Shown piece after piece: positions 25,323-35,870 of a stretch of 37,529 bases of DNA. Origin of the DNA: Lichtheimia corymbifera B2541 (Eukaryota > Mucoromycota > Mucoromycetes > Mucorales > Lichtheimiaceae); contig JNEU01000653.1 of assembly GCA_000697475.1 (NCBI GenBank), forward strand, positions 1 to 37,529, read 5' to 3'. The notes beneath the pieces are model-generated. The model did not search any database. It saw nothing but the letters and a program-made list of their open reading frames with translations, and was not told where the DNA came from. Every line of letters starts with the position of its first letter. Position 1 is the first letter of the stretch. The translations under genes and the position numbers were made by a program.

Positions 25323-28300
25323 TTAGAAGCACATGAATTTACTCTTTTTGCTCATCAACTCTTCCATGCGGTGCTCAAGAATGTGTCGTGCCTTTTCAGC
25401 TTTTTCTTTGAGTTGACGCTCTTTTTCCAATGCATCCTCCAGCGATTGGATATCCTCTGCCGTTTTAGCAGCATCCGACTGTGCACTGACTTGGCTCCTC
25501 AAGTTTTGGATCTCAAGATTGGAAGCTTGCTTTTCACGTGATAAGACATCCAACTGCCGTTTTACTTCACGCACCGTGTGCTCAGATCTTGATAGCTGGC
25601 ATTCCAACTTGCCAATAACATCTTGATGGGCCTTGATATCTTGTTCTGCTGAATGCATCTTGTGACGCAATGATTGAATAATACGTTCATAACGCTCTGC
25701 AGTTGATGCTGAGCCTGCAGGATTGCTTTCATCCAACAATTCGCTGATACTGGTAGTGGTGCCTGAATTCTGACGTTGTAACAAAGTACGCACAGGTGGT
25801 GAAGATTGAATACGAGTAGGAGATTGTGGACGAGAAATAGGCGACGATGGAGGTGAGGATGAAGAAGATGCTGCTGGAACAGCTGGTAAAGCAGTAGGAA
25901 TAGGTGGCAATGGGTTGGATGGTGGTGCAGTGGGTGGAGGAAGCGAGGCAGTTGACATGAGTGATACACGAGGAGACGTGCTATTATTGTTGCTATTGCT
26001 GTTGTCGCTACTGCGTTTGCTCTCAAGGTCTGTGGTCATTTGTGATGTGAGCTGTGCATTCTCTTGAGCAAGCTGAGCCACCTTATCCATCAAACGCTGC
26101 TGCTCAGTGGTAGCCGATTCTAATGCTTGTTCGAGAGACACGATTGTTTTGGCTTGATCCTTATTCTGTTTTCGGGTATGCTCCAAATCCTCAATAGCAC
26201 GCTCGAATCGTACATCAAATTCATCCTCATCTTGACGTTTTGTTTGTTGTAGAGTCTGCAAACGAGCTTCGAGGCCAAGAATAATATTCCGGATGTCACC
26301 TTCAGCATCATCATCATCTTCTTCTTCCTCCTCACCATGTGGCTCCTCTGATTCCTTTTTCTTCTCTTGCTGCTGCTGCTGCTGCTGCTGCTCAAGCAAT
26401 TGCTTCTTCAATTGTTCAACTTGTTGTTCCAATGCGTGCTTTTCTTCCTTCAGCGTCTTGATTTCATGCGAGTGCACGTGCTGCAAATCCACCAACTGCT
26501 CATCAACCTTGACAACCCGGACGTTCTGATGATTAATGCTGGAATCTACATACTTGACAAGCATATCAAGCTCATGCTTTTCTTTGCCAAGAGCAGCAAT
26601 TTCTCGCACAAGACCATCGATGGTTGACTGAGCCTCATCCAATAAACGAGCTTTTTCTTGATTCTCATGTCGTAGTAAGCTCATAGATTCCTCATTGGCT
26701 GCCAATTGTTGTTTCAGCACGTCCACAACTTGTGTATGTTGAGTAGCTTGAGCCATCAGCCGATCAATCAATGTATCTTGAGTCTGCTCTACCGTCAACA
26801 ATTGATCGAGTTGTTGTTGCAAATGTCCATTTTCAGTCAATCGCTCATTGATGTTTATATGCACAGATTCTGAAAAGGCATTGTGTTGTTGCATGATCTC
26901 GTCGAGTTGGGCGGCGTGTCGCTCTCGAAGCATTTTTTCTTGGCTGGCAGCCTTTTCCTCCATGGATGTTGTTAATTGATCCACAGCGTTTTGGTGCTCT
27001 TGCTTTGTATCGCTCAATTGTTGCTCAAGTGAATCGATTTTACGCTGTAGACATTCTTCCTTTGTAGTATCAACAACGGCAGGTGGAGGTGGTGGCGGTA
27101 TATCGTTGGAAACGATACAGGTACGTAGCTGCTGGAACATGCGGTCGATAGCAACCAGCTGATGATGCGGTGTATTGGTGTTTCCAGTATCATTCAAAAG
27201 AGTATTGATCTTGCGTTCGAGGGAAGCCACATACATGTTAACAGCTTGTTCACGTTCGGTTGACAATGCGTGTTTATGCAACAATTCTTGCTCCACATGT
27301 TTGTTGCGCTCTTGTGTCACTGTCACTTGATTTTGCAACTCCTCGATTTGCCGCTCCAAGTCAGCCACTTCTGGGATAGTAATTGTTGTCCTTGCCGAAG
27401 ATGATGAGCGACAATGACCATCATCATCAGATGTATCGGACATGCTTGTGCTTGTGGATGGTGATATGGTTGGCATTTCAATCCACTCTTGAATCCATTG
27501 TTCGAGAGGAATATGAGACCATCGGTTGGCGTGTTTCAATTGCTGCTCAATCATAGCACGTGGGTACATTGTTGCATCAACACAAGCAATAACAGTAGTA
27601 AGATCATCAAGGCAAGAAACAATACGACAGGTATCATCCACGGCTGAACCCATTTCAACAAAGCTAAGCTGCGATTCTGTAGTCACCCACTTGCCATTGT
27701 CGTCATCATGTCGTGCTTGTTTCTCCATTTGTCCCACCATAGCCTTGACATTAAGGGTGCTAATACGTCGCTTTGAGGATGAAAGAACCGATTCCTTCTT
27801 TTCCACAGTGGCAGGTGGTTTCTGTGTCCACTTTTCTTGTCGTAAATGAATCGTAAATATAGCATGTGACCATGATGAAGACTCGCTGGCGCGTGCTGCT
27901 GCCACATCAAGATTCCTGATCCATGACAACAAATGTCAGTATCAATACAATCGACAACAAAAAACACTTTACCTGAGCACATCTCCTGTATTCCTTATTG
28001 TGGATTCGTCGTCATTTAATAAGCTGACATTGTTGCCACCATGATCAAAGCGAGTAAATGTGATACGAATGGTATAACGTGGGGCTTTGCTAGAGAGATT
28101 GGGTGTTGATCCACGGCGTGCAGTTGGCAAGCCTGCCACTGAAACTGGTCGTAGTCGTGAAGGTGAAGAGGATCGAATGGATGATGAAAAGCTGGATGAT
28201 GGACGTGGTGCACCGTGATGGTTTCGGTGAACTCGATCAAACAAAGCATCAGTGGCTCGTGGGATAAGACCTGCAGGTGTATCCAAGTTGGTTAGATTGA

Positions 28301-28863
28301 AAATCAAGAATAAAGCTGTATGTAGTCATCTTACCTTCGCTCTCTGGATTGGCGTTTCCTCCTTGTTCTTCCATCACGCCAGATCCTAAGGTATACGTTT
28401 TGCCTGATAAAGGATGGCCCTGTGTAACAACACGTCTTAGCAAAATGTAACCATCGCTAATTGTTCTTGTGTGTCGAAGCTTACATAGACCAACAGCGTT
28501 GCATTGCGACCTATTATTGTACACAGACATGCGCGCGAAGATATATGCAGCATGATTAGCAATCGATGAACACATGATATTCCTGCTTGCATATGATTGG
28601 CACCAAACTCACCTTGGATAAGCTTGTCAACAAGATTAGATGCAACGCCTCGAAATAGTTGATCCTGGGTGCTGTTGCTACCGAACACCCGATCGAAAGC
28701 ATATGATTTGGCAAGGGTGGTGATATCGTCTGAAGTCGTCTTGTCCAAGGTTGGTCGAACGCGTAATACTATATTCATGTTGATGCCATGAGTGAGCCAC
28801 AATGCTGTCTCTTTGGATTGACCTGTACCCACCAGTTTGTGTGTTGTAGTTGAGTTTTGCCAT
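25323..28863 (-). CDS. Divergent kinesin-like protein with long coiled coil, 1062 aa
   Basis: Six exons (28833-28863, 28613-28768, 28485-28510, 28335-28419, 27973-28270, 25323-27915) join in phase to 1062 aa. The N-terminal third is kinesin-motor-like: VLRVRPTLD as strand 1, YAFDRVFGSNSTQDQLF, NATLLVYGHPLSGKTYTLGSG with a full P-loop (G72-x4-GKT), and a switch-I-like SESSSWSHAIFTIHL (209-221). The switch II position reads SFVEMGSAV (283-291) instead of the near-invariant DLAGSE. A Ser/Arg-rich insert of about 50 residues follows LFDRVHR. The motor region is short, and a neck is hard to place. The remaining 700 residues are heptad-rich coiled coil with a poly-Gln run, an acidic stretch, a Pro/Ser-rich break, and a last coiled coil to the stop. 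Motor activity is uncertain; it may bind microtubules or act as a scaffold. The start ATG sits in an eight-codon exon 1 before a GTGGGT donor. Confidence 0.85.
26369..26391 (-). repeat. CAG repeat encoding a nine-Gln run in the kinesin-like protein
   Basis: A TGC trinucleotide run on the plus strand reads as consecutive CAG codons on the coding strand, giving nine Gln inside the coiled coil, followed closely by Lys/Glu and then a Glu/Asp run. Such runs vary in length between strains. Confidence 0.85.
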
Positions 28864-28940
28864 AATGATTGGACAAGAGAGGGAAATAGATTAAAAGAAT
28901 GAATGAATAAAAGGAAATGGTATATAAAAGAGAGTATATA

Positions 28941-28957
28941 TGTGTGTGTGTGTGTGT
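28941..28957. repeat. TG dinucleotide microsatellite
   Basis: About eight TG units follow a TATATA stretch, 75-95 nt upstream of the kinesin-like start codon on the opposite strand. Read on the coding strand this gives a CA repeat followed by TATATA and TTTATATA, which may act as the promoter TATA region. Confidence 0.6.
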
Positions 28958-29099
28958 CCAACGACCTGGATACCAAGGCAAGACAACGAGGAAATGAAAG
29001 GAATGAATTTATTGTTTTACTCGGAAAGGAGAAGAAAAGAGGAAAAGCGAATGAAAGGGATGAGGATGACTTTCACAATCTTTTTTTTCTATTGTTGTG

Positions 29100-30316
29100 T
29101 CACTTTTGGCGGCTCAAGATTCGTACAGCATCCTTTGAATAGATATAACTGGCTCCCGACCATACGGTTGTGCCACCCACTGTCCACCTAAGGGTTACGC
29201 TCCGTTAATTAACGCGCTCATTTCCCCCTTTTGCTGAATAAAGATAACCGATACTCACTGTAACGCTGTCATAATCTCAGTCGATGGTACTCCCAATGCT
29301 GTGGATGTCAAGGACGCTGCCATCAATGCCAACTGTAACGCTGTATTCACCTTGCTAATCATGGTAGGTCGTACTTCAGCCGATGGAATCGAAAAATCAA
29401 AATAACGGAACAGCGTTTTCTATAAACGAACAAAATCAGCCCTCCGTAATACTGCGTCTTATCGCGATATCCATAGTGTGGTTATACATACCGGCTCTGG
29501 CAACGAAATGTACCGATAATAGAATGCTGCAAGGACCAAACCCGCATCTCTGCCAAGGATTAAAGCTGCAAGGGGTACTACACATATGCGCGTGTGTTAT
29601 TAGCGTACACTTTCCCTGCATCCTTTCCATCACTTACTTGGTATTACATGTTGTGCTGCCAGCGTCACTGTCATCACTGTCATGAGAGCCTTGTCAGCTG
29701 CTGGATCAATGATACTGCCAACTACAGTCTTGAGCTTGTATTTCCGAGCAATGTAACCATCCAGCTATATATCATGCGTGAGATGGGGTTGTACATACAC
29801 ACACACTCTTATAAATACAGATCCTTACCATATCCGTGATACCAGCCAATGCAAACACACCCAATGCCAGTTGGTAGTCGTGCTGCATGATAAGATAACC
29901 AATAAAGGGTGCCGATACGATTCTTGAGAATGTCAAAAAATTTGGGATGGTGTAGATGTTTTCATGCGTTGGGATGTTCTCTTTGAGCTGTCAAAACAAG
30001 TGTCAATAAGCGGACCCATTCAATCCAACCTTGAAACACAAACCTTGTTGATGACAATCTTTGCATTCTCTGCTTTTTGCTTCAATTTGGTCGTTGCATT
30101 GGCATCATTGTCGGGCGTATTATTATTGTGGTCATTATTGTTGCTAGTAACGAGCCATCGACGCCAGGTCTTCCTATGAAATAGGCACACAAACAGAAAG
30201 AAAAGGGTGTCAGAGACACATACATATATCCTAATACTCAAGCAACTCTATCTTACCCCACCATGGACCTGCATCGCAGAGAATGAGAGATAGGGCGCGC
30301 AATGTGGAATTGACAT
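29100..30316 (-). CDS. CRD1: Cardiolipin synthase (CDP-alcohol phosphatidyltransferase), about 268 aa
   Basis: The enzyme condenses CDP-diacylglycerol with phosphatidylglycerol to cardiolipin in the mitochondrial inner membrane. Exons are 30257-30316, 30044-30169, 29829-29987, 29638-29764, 29492-29577, 29259-29419 and 29100-29187. The CDP-alcohol phosphotransferase motif is complete: D117-G118-x2-A121-R122-x8-G131-x3-D135-x3-D139 (DGYIARKY ... GSIIDPAADK), created across an intron after TDM. NIYTIPNFLTFSRIVSAPFI is the typical entry helix, and VPSTEIMTALQ and the last helix are as in Crd1. The N-terminus is unsettled. One model starts at 30316 (MSIPHCAPYL) with an acceptor at GGAAG; another starts at 30264 (MVG) and uses the CATAG acceptor, with exon 2 then 30044-30173 (252 aa). 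Either gives a basic WRRWLVTS segment suited to a mitochondrial presequence. Confidence 0.93.
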
Positions 30317-30816
30317 AGTTGGATCTTGGCGACTGGCCGAGGAGCTGGGCGAATGACGACTCTGCACAGTTGAATGCGCAAGGCTGGCAGCATTGTGTAT
30401 ACTCAAAGACAACCCGCGAAGCGTATACGTGTGTCTATAGTGTGCACCGTGCGTGGGGAAGGTATGCGTGTGTTTGCCTGAGGAACGGAAAGAGGGAAAG
30501 GAAAACAAAAAATACAGACATTGGCGGGGCGGTCAAGGAAATCAATGGCTCACATTCATCCCAACTCACCCCCAGATACTACTTTATCTATGCGAGAAGT
30601 CCCCACCGTACATAATGACAACATTGTCTCATTTTAAATCATTAAGGGGATAGGATTCATTATGATAACAAGATAAAGACTAGAAAAAAGGAGGGAATGT
30701 AAATCTCTCTCTCTCTGTGCAGCTGCTGATGATCTTTTATCCTGCATGCGCTGTATATAAAGGGCCAATCTTAAAACCGGGATGGGACATTTAGGTATGC
30801 ATTTGAGCGATTTATG
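30317..30816. other. Spacer between the copper-fist gene and CRD1
   Basis: Both neighbours are on the minus strand. The spacer should hold the CRD1 promoter and the 3' end of the copper-fist transcript. It includes a CT microsatellite (about 30703-30716) and, on the plus strand, a TATATAAA word near 30752. No gene was recognised; the ORFs here are short and of biased composition. Confidence 0.5.
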
Positions 30817-31233
30817 CTAGAGGAGCAAGTGCTCGATTTTCATGACATGCTTGCCTATAATGTGAATCGCATTAGTTTAATGACTCGTATGCCCCCATGA
30901 TCCTTCATAACCACCTTTTTTACAGCTGCATTTCTGATGGATGCTATGCTTCTCTCGTTGTTCACGGCATCGTTCACATTGCGTGATGGGTCGTCCCTTT
31001 TTTCGTACTTGAACAAGCAATCGATCGGTATGATGGCACCGCGAGGAACGATGTCCCTATCCACCCATATATATTTAGTACACCCAGCATGCCAGAAAGT
31101 CTATAATAATAGTTAAAAGTGAAGATACCCTAATGCAGCCTAGACAGTGTCAGAACATGTTTTTGGATATCAGTGTCCTTGCATCATTACACTTACTTTT
31201 GCAAGAGTACTTTGTGCCGTTAATGACAATCAT
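30817..31233 (-). CDS. Stand-alone copper-fist domain protein, 75 aa, with 11-nt microexon
   Basis: Assembled from exon 1 (31197-31233), an 11-base exon 2 (31129-31139) and exon 3 from 31056. The product starts MIVINGTKYSCKSCIRGHRS and contains a full copper-fist zinc module with the exact family spacing C11-x2-C14-x8-C23-x-H25, then HTDRLL and the minor-groove-binding RKKGRP (34-39), ITQCERCREQR and a final KCSCKKG. Ace1, Amt1, Mac1 and GRISEA begin in the same way and have Zn ligands at the same residues. Donors are GTAAGT and GTATCT; acceptors are GTCTAG and GGATAG; phases close. The 3' end can be read two ways: through to TAA at 30877, or with an intron 30855-30914 (GTGGTT ... ATTATAG, CTAATG branch) to TAG at 30817; both give 75 aa. 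There are no downstream Cys-rich copper-sensor or activation domains, unlike the 200-600-residue family members. It is probably a DNA-binding regulator or competitor. Confidence 0.82.
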
Positions 31234-32227
31234 GATTGACGTATGTTGGTTGATGCGGGGGTTAATAATGATATGAGCAAAAGGAAACGAAAGAAAGTTG
31301 CGTCATTTTCAAAGGGTTCTCTTTTTGCTGCTCATTTGCATGGACCCATTTCTTTTTGCCTCTTTATCTTCATTTGGCAAAAGTCCCTCAAAAAGCGGCA
31401 TTACTGTACTCAGCAACAGCACGCCGCACAAATAAAAGCGGTACAAGCATTCTCAAAGAAGATATATAGAACGATGATGGTGTGGCTATATATACCGCAT
31501 CATCAGCTGGGAGTACATGAGGTGGAATGGTTGGGTGCTGCTCAGCAGGAGGACGAGGAAGAATACGTAATTGTGTGCTTGGCAACCCGTTCGTATGTAT
31601 GGCTGCTGTATTATAGGTACATCAGCTGATCTTCACTTTGCTTGTATCATTCTTTGACATATGACACTAGCAACATTATTTTGCATGTGCACACCTTAAA
31701 AGATGCGAATGCGTCATAAAGCAACCCGCGGAATACAGACTTGTTTACTGAGCATCGCTATGCGTCTATAACAGAACCGAAGTAATGGTTCTCAATCATG
31801 CGTACCTTGTTAGCAACGTAATCCTGATCCACACGGCTGGAGGAAAGATCGATGGAAAGAACCCTATGGGATAACGTTACGCCTTTTGAGAGGTGTCATA
31901 CAGCTGTAACGAACCAATGGAAACGGTACATCATCCCTTTGTGCGGATCTCGGCAAGCGACGGAATTGGGATTTTGTAGCAAAAATCAGAGGTTGGCTGA
32001 CACGAGCCACGTGGCACACGTCATTCTACGAATTGACTCATTGTTGAGCCGGAAAATGGAGACACCCGCCCCGATGTCTGGCAAAACCCAGCAATGCCTG
32101 TCGACCCATTCATCATATAAATTCATGCACATGGGTTCAGCGATTACCGTATTCATACAACCACATCTACAATCTTCACTTCTATTTCCCTTTCTTTTGA
32201 TACTTTCCTTTGATCTGATACACTATC
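31234..32227. promoter_or_regulatory. Divergent intergenic region between the copper-fist gene and AOX1
   Basis: The start codons are about 1 kb apart on opposite strands, so both promoters lie here. A 128-codon ORF at 31243-31629 (+) has no recognisable domain and a composition like random sequence, so I do not call it. No perfect Mac1-type TTTGCTCA element was seen. One Ace1-like degenerate match, ATACAGCTGT, lies at 31898-31907, a frequency that chance can explain. Confidence 0.5.
32116..32121 (+). promoter_or_regulatory. TATA box of AOX1
   Basis: TATAAA lies 107 nt upstream of the AOX start codon and is followed by a pyrimidine-rich stretch (about 32165-32215) typical of fungal transcription start regions. 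Confidence 0.5.
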
Positions 32228-33347
32228 ATGCTCAAAGTTACAACAACAGCCACCACCCGTGCATTTATCAAGAATGCTCACCCATCCCTTTTCGCAACCG
32301 GTGCTATTGGATTGCGACATCAGCAACGTTTTTATCAACCTAGCAAGCCGACACCCATGTCAACTCCTGCAGATGACATTCCAAAGGACGTCTTGCGTGA
32401 AATTCAATCAACCCACCCTCTCCCGATGCGTGAAGAATTCATGGGCGACAAGAAGCTCACCACAGAAGAGCTCGAGAACCTAGACATTGGTTTGGACAAA
32501 CACTACAAGCCTAATACCATGAGCGATCGGTTTGCCTATCGCCTCGTCAAGACCTTGCGTTTGCTTCCTGATACATACTTCCGCAACGACTATTACATGC
32601 GTGCTGTTATGCTCGAAACAATTGCTGCAGGTAATGATTGCCACCATCATCAATTCTTTGATCTGATCTGACACTCATCTTTGTATAGTGCCTGGTATGG
32701 TAGGAGCTATGTTACGGCACATGCGCTCATTGCGAAACATGGCCGATGACAATGGATGGATTATTCATTTGCTGCATGAAGCTGAGAATGAGCGTATGCA
32801 CTTGATGACATGGATGAAATGCCTTCAACCCAGTCTTTTCAATCGTCTCCTCGTGTTGGGTGCCCAAGGTGTCTTTTTCAACAGCTACTTTTGGCTGTAT
32901 GTCTTTTCGCCCAAGACAGCTCACCGCATGTGTGGCTATTTGGAGGAAGAGGTAAACATCTGCACGATGAATGTACTCTGACGTAGATCTGACGCAATGC
33001 TGTCTATTTTCTAGGCTGTAGTCTCATACACTCATTTCCTCAATGCTATTGATAAGGGCGAGCTGGGTAATTCAAGGGCACCCGAAGTTGCCATTGGTAA
33101 GTTTTGATATCCCCATTATTATCCAAGCATGGCTATTAACAAAAAGATTATAGAATACTACAACCTTCAGCCAACTGCTACCATCCGTGATGTGGTATTA
33201 GCTGTACGTGCCGATGAAGCACTGCATCGAGATGCCAACCACTTTTTGTCCGATCGTATTTCGCAACACCGTGAAAACCTTCTAGATGATGTCAAGGAGA
33301 AACACAAAATGGAGCATCATCATCATCAACCATCTCATGCGCATTGA
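32228..33347 (+). CDS. AOX1: Alternative oxidase, mitochondrial, 313 aa
   Basis: This di-iron quinol oxidase on the matrix face of the inner mitochondrial membrane passes electrons from ubiquinol to oxygen without proton pumping. Four exons (32228-32630, 32689-32951, 33015-33096, 33154-33347) give 313 aa. A basic, Ser/Thr-rich presequence ([20 protein letters not shown] ...) is evident. The di-iron ligands are all present: E130 (LETIAA), E169 and H172 (NERMHL), the Glu of [13 protein letters not shown] (220-222), and E271 and H274 ([12 protein letters not shown]). The C-terminus has an unusual His-rich tail ([10 protein letters not shown]). The regulatory Cys seen in plant AOX is absent from the expected N-terminal position, as is usual in fungi. 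It is divergently arranged with the copper-fist gene. Confidence 0.98.
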
Positions 33348-34300
33348 TAGGCCACCATATCCTTCCACACAAACACAGAGTCAATTCACCCTCTCTCATG
33401 TATATGATGTTGCTTTCCCCTTTTCATTCAACTGTACAAAGAAATTACTCGACTATTAGATAAAAACAATTTTCATTTCATTGTCTGTCTCCAGCGGCAC
33501 CCGTAATGAGGTTAGATCGATATTGCCTTCCTATGTAAAAGTTGGTGAGTCTATGATCGATACTAATTGAGCTAAGATATTTTGACCATTTCATGCATAT
33601 CAATCTTACTACCATGTCTGGTTGTGCAATATTGGGATAGCTCGATTGATTTGCTCTATGATTTGTATATAAAGAAAAAGGTACGATTGGGACTCGGTAG
33701 TAAAGCAACGGCTGATTGAATAATGTAAAATCACAGACTCCCATTTCCTGTCCGTGAGGACCATCCCTCTAATTTGCATACACTAATCGCAGCGAGAGAT
33801 TTGACTTACCGCCCAGAGTAAAAATCAACTTGGGATGGCAGCTCCACGACTTGAGACAACGCTTTCTTTCCATTTTTCCCACCTCTCCTTTTAACCCATT
33901 CACGACATACCGGGTAATGTATTATAAAAGAGTGCTCTTGCTGGTTGTGAGGTATTAATGTAGTACTGAATATGCATAGTCGGGGAGTGAGCGTGGTGGG
34001 TGATATGGCGATATCGTTGCTTCCTTTTGTTCGTTGCTATTCCTGCTCTACGTTTGGTGTCAACAGGTACATTCAAAGCCCAATGTTGTTTTACTTATGT
34101 ACCTTCTAAAGGCAATCATCATCATCATCCGTATGTGCAGCAACCTGTCAAGGATGTGTTTGTGTAATTACCATGTGTCATTTCACTCTGCTCTTCATAT
34201 TTCCGTTAATGCAGTCGACACCATCCAGTAAGAAAAAGCAATTCCATCACGCTTACGGCATAGGTAAGACATAAAGGTACCTTTTACTCATCATTTTTAT
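33348..34300. other. Intergenic region downstream of AOX1
   Basis: This holds the AOX 3' UTR and then AT-rich sequence without a recognised gene. A minus-strand ORF (33478-33744) and a plus-strand ORF (34034-34231) have no domain features. A short CATCAT repeat lies at about 34110-34124. The repeat-rich right end of the window begins immediately after. Confidence 0.5.
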
Positions 34301-34319
34301 AATCAAGCGTGAAATCTTT

Positions 34320-35870
34320 ATGAGAACAAAGTTAGCCGTCGTGGTCGACAGCGCCATGTGTGCAAAGTTTCACGATGGAGGCGGGCAATCTCAGGGACGT
34401 TCCCGCCCAACCCATCATCGTTTCTCCTATATTTGGGCTGTTCGCATTCAAAGTACTCAAAATGAAGTTTGCGGTTTTAATATGAATAGAGGTGATCAGC
34501 ATGACTCAGAGAACCTTCTTACTAAGTTTCATATTCGAAATGAGGGATCCCAAGGTAATGCATACTAATTGCCATTTCATGAATTTGGGCGGGTGCTGAA
34601 TTTCCGTCGATCATAGTAAATCCCACATTATACCCTCCCATTCCCAATTTTTAAAGGAACCATGATGTCTTTATGAGAACGAAATTGATCAGGATGCCTG
34701 CGAGCATCTTGTGTGAAAATTTCATCTTTGAAAAAGGGAATCTCGGGTCATGGGGCCGTCCAACCTACATATATTCACATCCGTTCATTGTCGGGCGCCC
34801 GCATTCAACATTTAAATGATGAAGCGTACGGTTTTTATTTGAATGGAGTTGATCAGCATGTCGAAGCCCACCGTCTTACCAAGTTTGACGATGGAGGTGG
34901 GCGACCGCGGGGGTGTGCACTATACACCCTACTTGCGTTCCGTCCATTCATCATCTCTCCTATATTTGGGCCGTCCGATTCGTAAAACATCAGAATGAAA
35001 CATGCGGTTTTTAAATGAATGGAGTTGATCAGCATGACGTAGAGAGCCTTCATACCAAGTTTCATGTTCGAAATGGTTAATCTCAAGGTAATTCATACTA
35101 AATGGCATTTCGATGAAATCGGGCGGGTGCGGAATTTTCGTCCATCATAGTAAACCCCACATTACACCCTCCCATTCAAAATCTTTGAAAGAAGTGTGGG
35201 TTCTTTATTAAGACAAAGTTGATCAGGATACCCAAGAGCATATTGTGTGAAAGTTTGAGGTTCGAAAAGGAAAATCTCAAGGTCATGGATCAATTTACAG
35301 TGTGCATGGATTTGCATGACAGTCCCTGACCTATTTTAATTTCCACCTCTTCCACTTTCAGCCTCTTCCCTCTTCCTCCTCCCATTCTCCCATTCAAGCA
35401 CAACTACCGCCTGCGAACAATTGTCCTGCTTCAACCCATCATGCCATTACTACAACTGCCTTGATCCGATTGTCTTTGACTGATTGGCATCCCCAAGACG
35501 TGTACACAGCAACACACGCCTTCCTTGACACTACGCCGTCTATTGTACACTCTTCTGCCGCAACCAATCGTAACAGCAGTTGCCATTAACGAGGTCTTTA
35601 TTCCATGGCGTCAAACAACGTTCACAGCCTCGTCATTATACTACAATACACGCCATTGAGTACGCTTCTCTGCCACGACCAAACGCGACAACAGCTGCTG
35701 CTATTATGAAGGCCTTTATTTCATTGTCTCGAACTACATTCTTTGCTTGCAGCACCTTTTGACATGAGTAGCAGATAGTCATTGCATAGAAACAGCGTCA
35801 TTTAAGTACAGCAACTTGCTTTGATACATACGGATTCCAATGGATGATGTGCCATATCAGCTATCAAGTA
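34320..35870. repeat. Tandem array of degenerate 170-195 bp repeat units plus right copy of the left-end repeat
   Basis: The anchor word TGATCAG(C/G)AT recurs at about 34491, 34684, 34850, 35024 and 35220, giving spacings of 193, 166, 174 and 196 bp. Units share blocks of the type TCTTGTGTGAAA(A/G)TTT, (A/G)GGAATCTC, GGGCGGGTG and CTCCTATATTTGGGC. The part from about 34987 to 35870 is collinear with 1-775. Inside it, about 35545-35740, two diverged copies of a roughly 110-bp subunit (around CTTCTGCC ... AACAGC and CTTCTCTGCC ... AACAGC) lie in tandem. No coding capacity is recognisable. The class is unknown. Confidence 0.75.

Noticed and set aside
30855..31064. Minus-strand 69-codon ORF starting MDRDIVPRGA
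   Set aside because: It overlaps copper-fist exon 3 in another frame; the spliced frame matches a known domain residue by residue, so this ORF is a shadow.
31243..31629. 128-codon plus-strand ORF between the copper-fist gene and AOX1
   Set aside because: There is no domain, the composition is low-information, and it sits where two promoters are expected.
31234..32227. Copper-response elements in the copper-fist/AOX1 spacer
   Set aside because: Only one degenerate Ace1-like word (31898-31907) was found; such words are frequent by chance and the binding specificity of this small protein is unknown.
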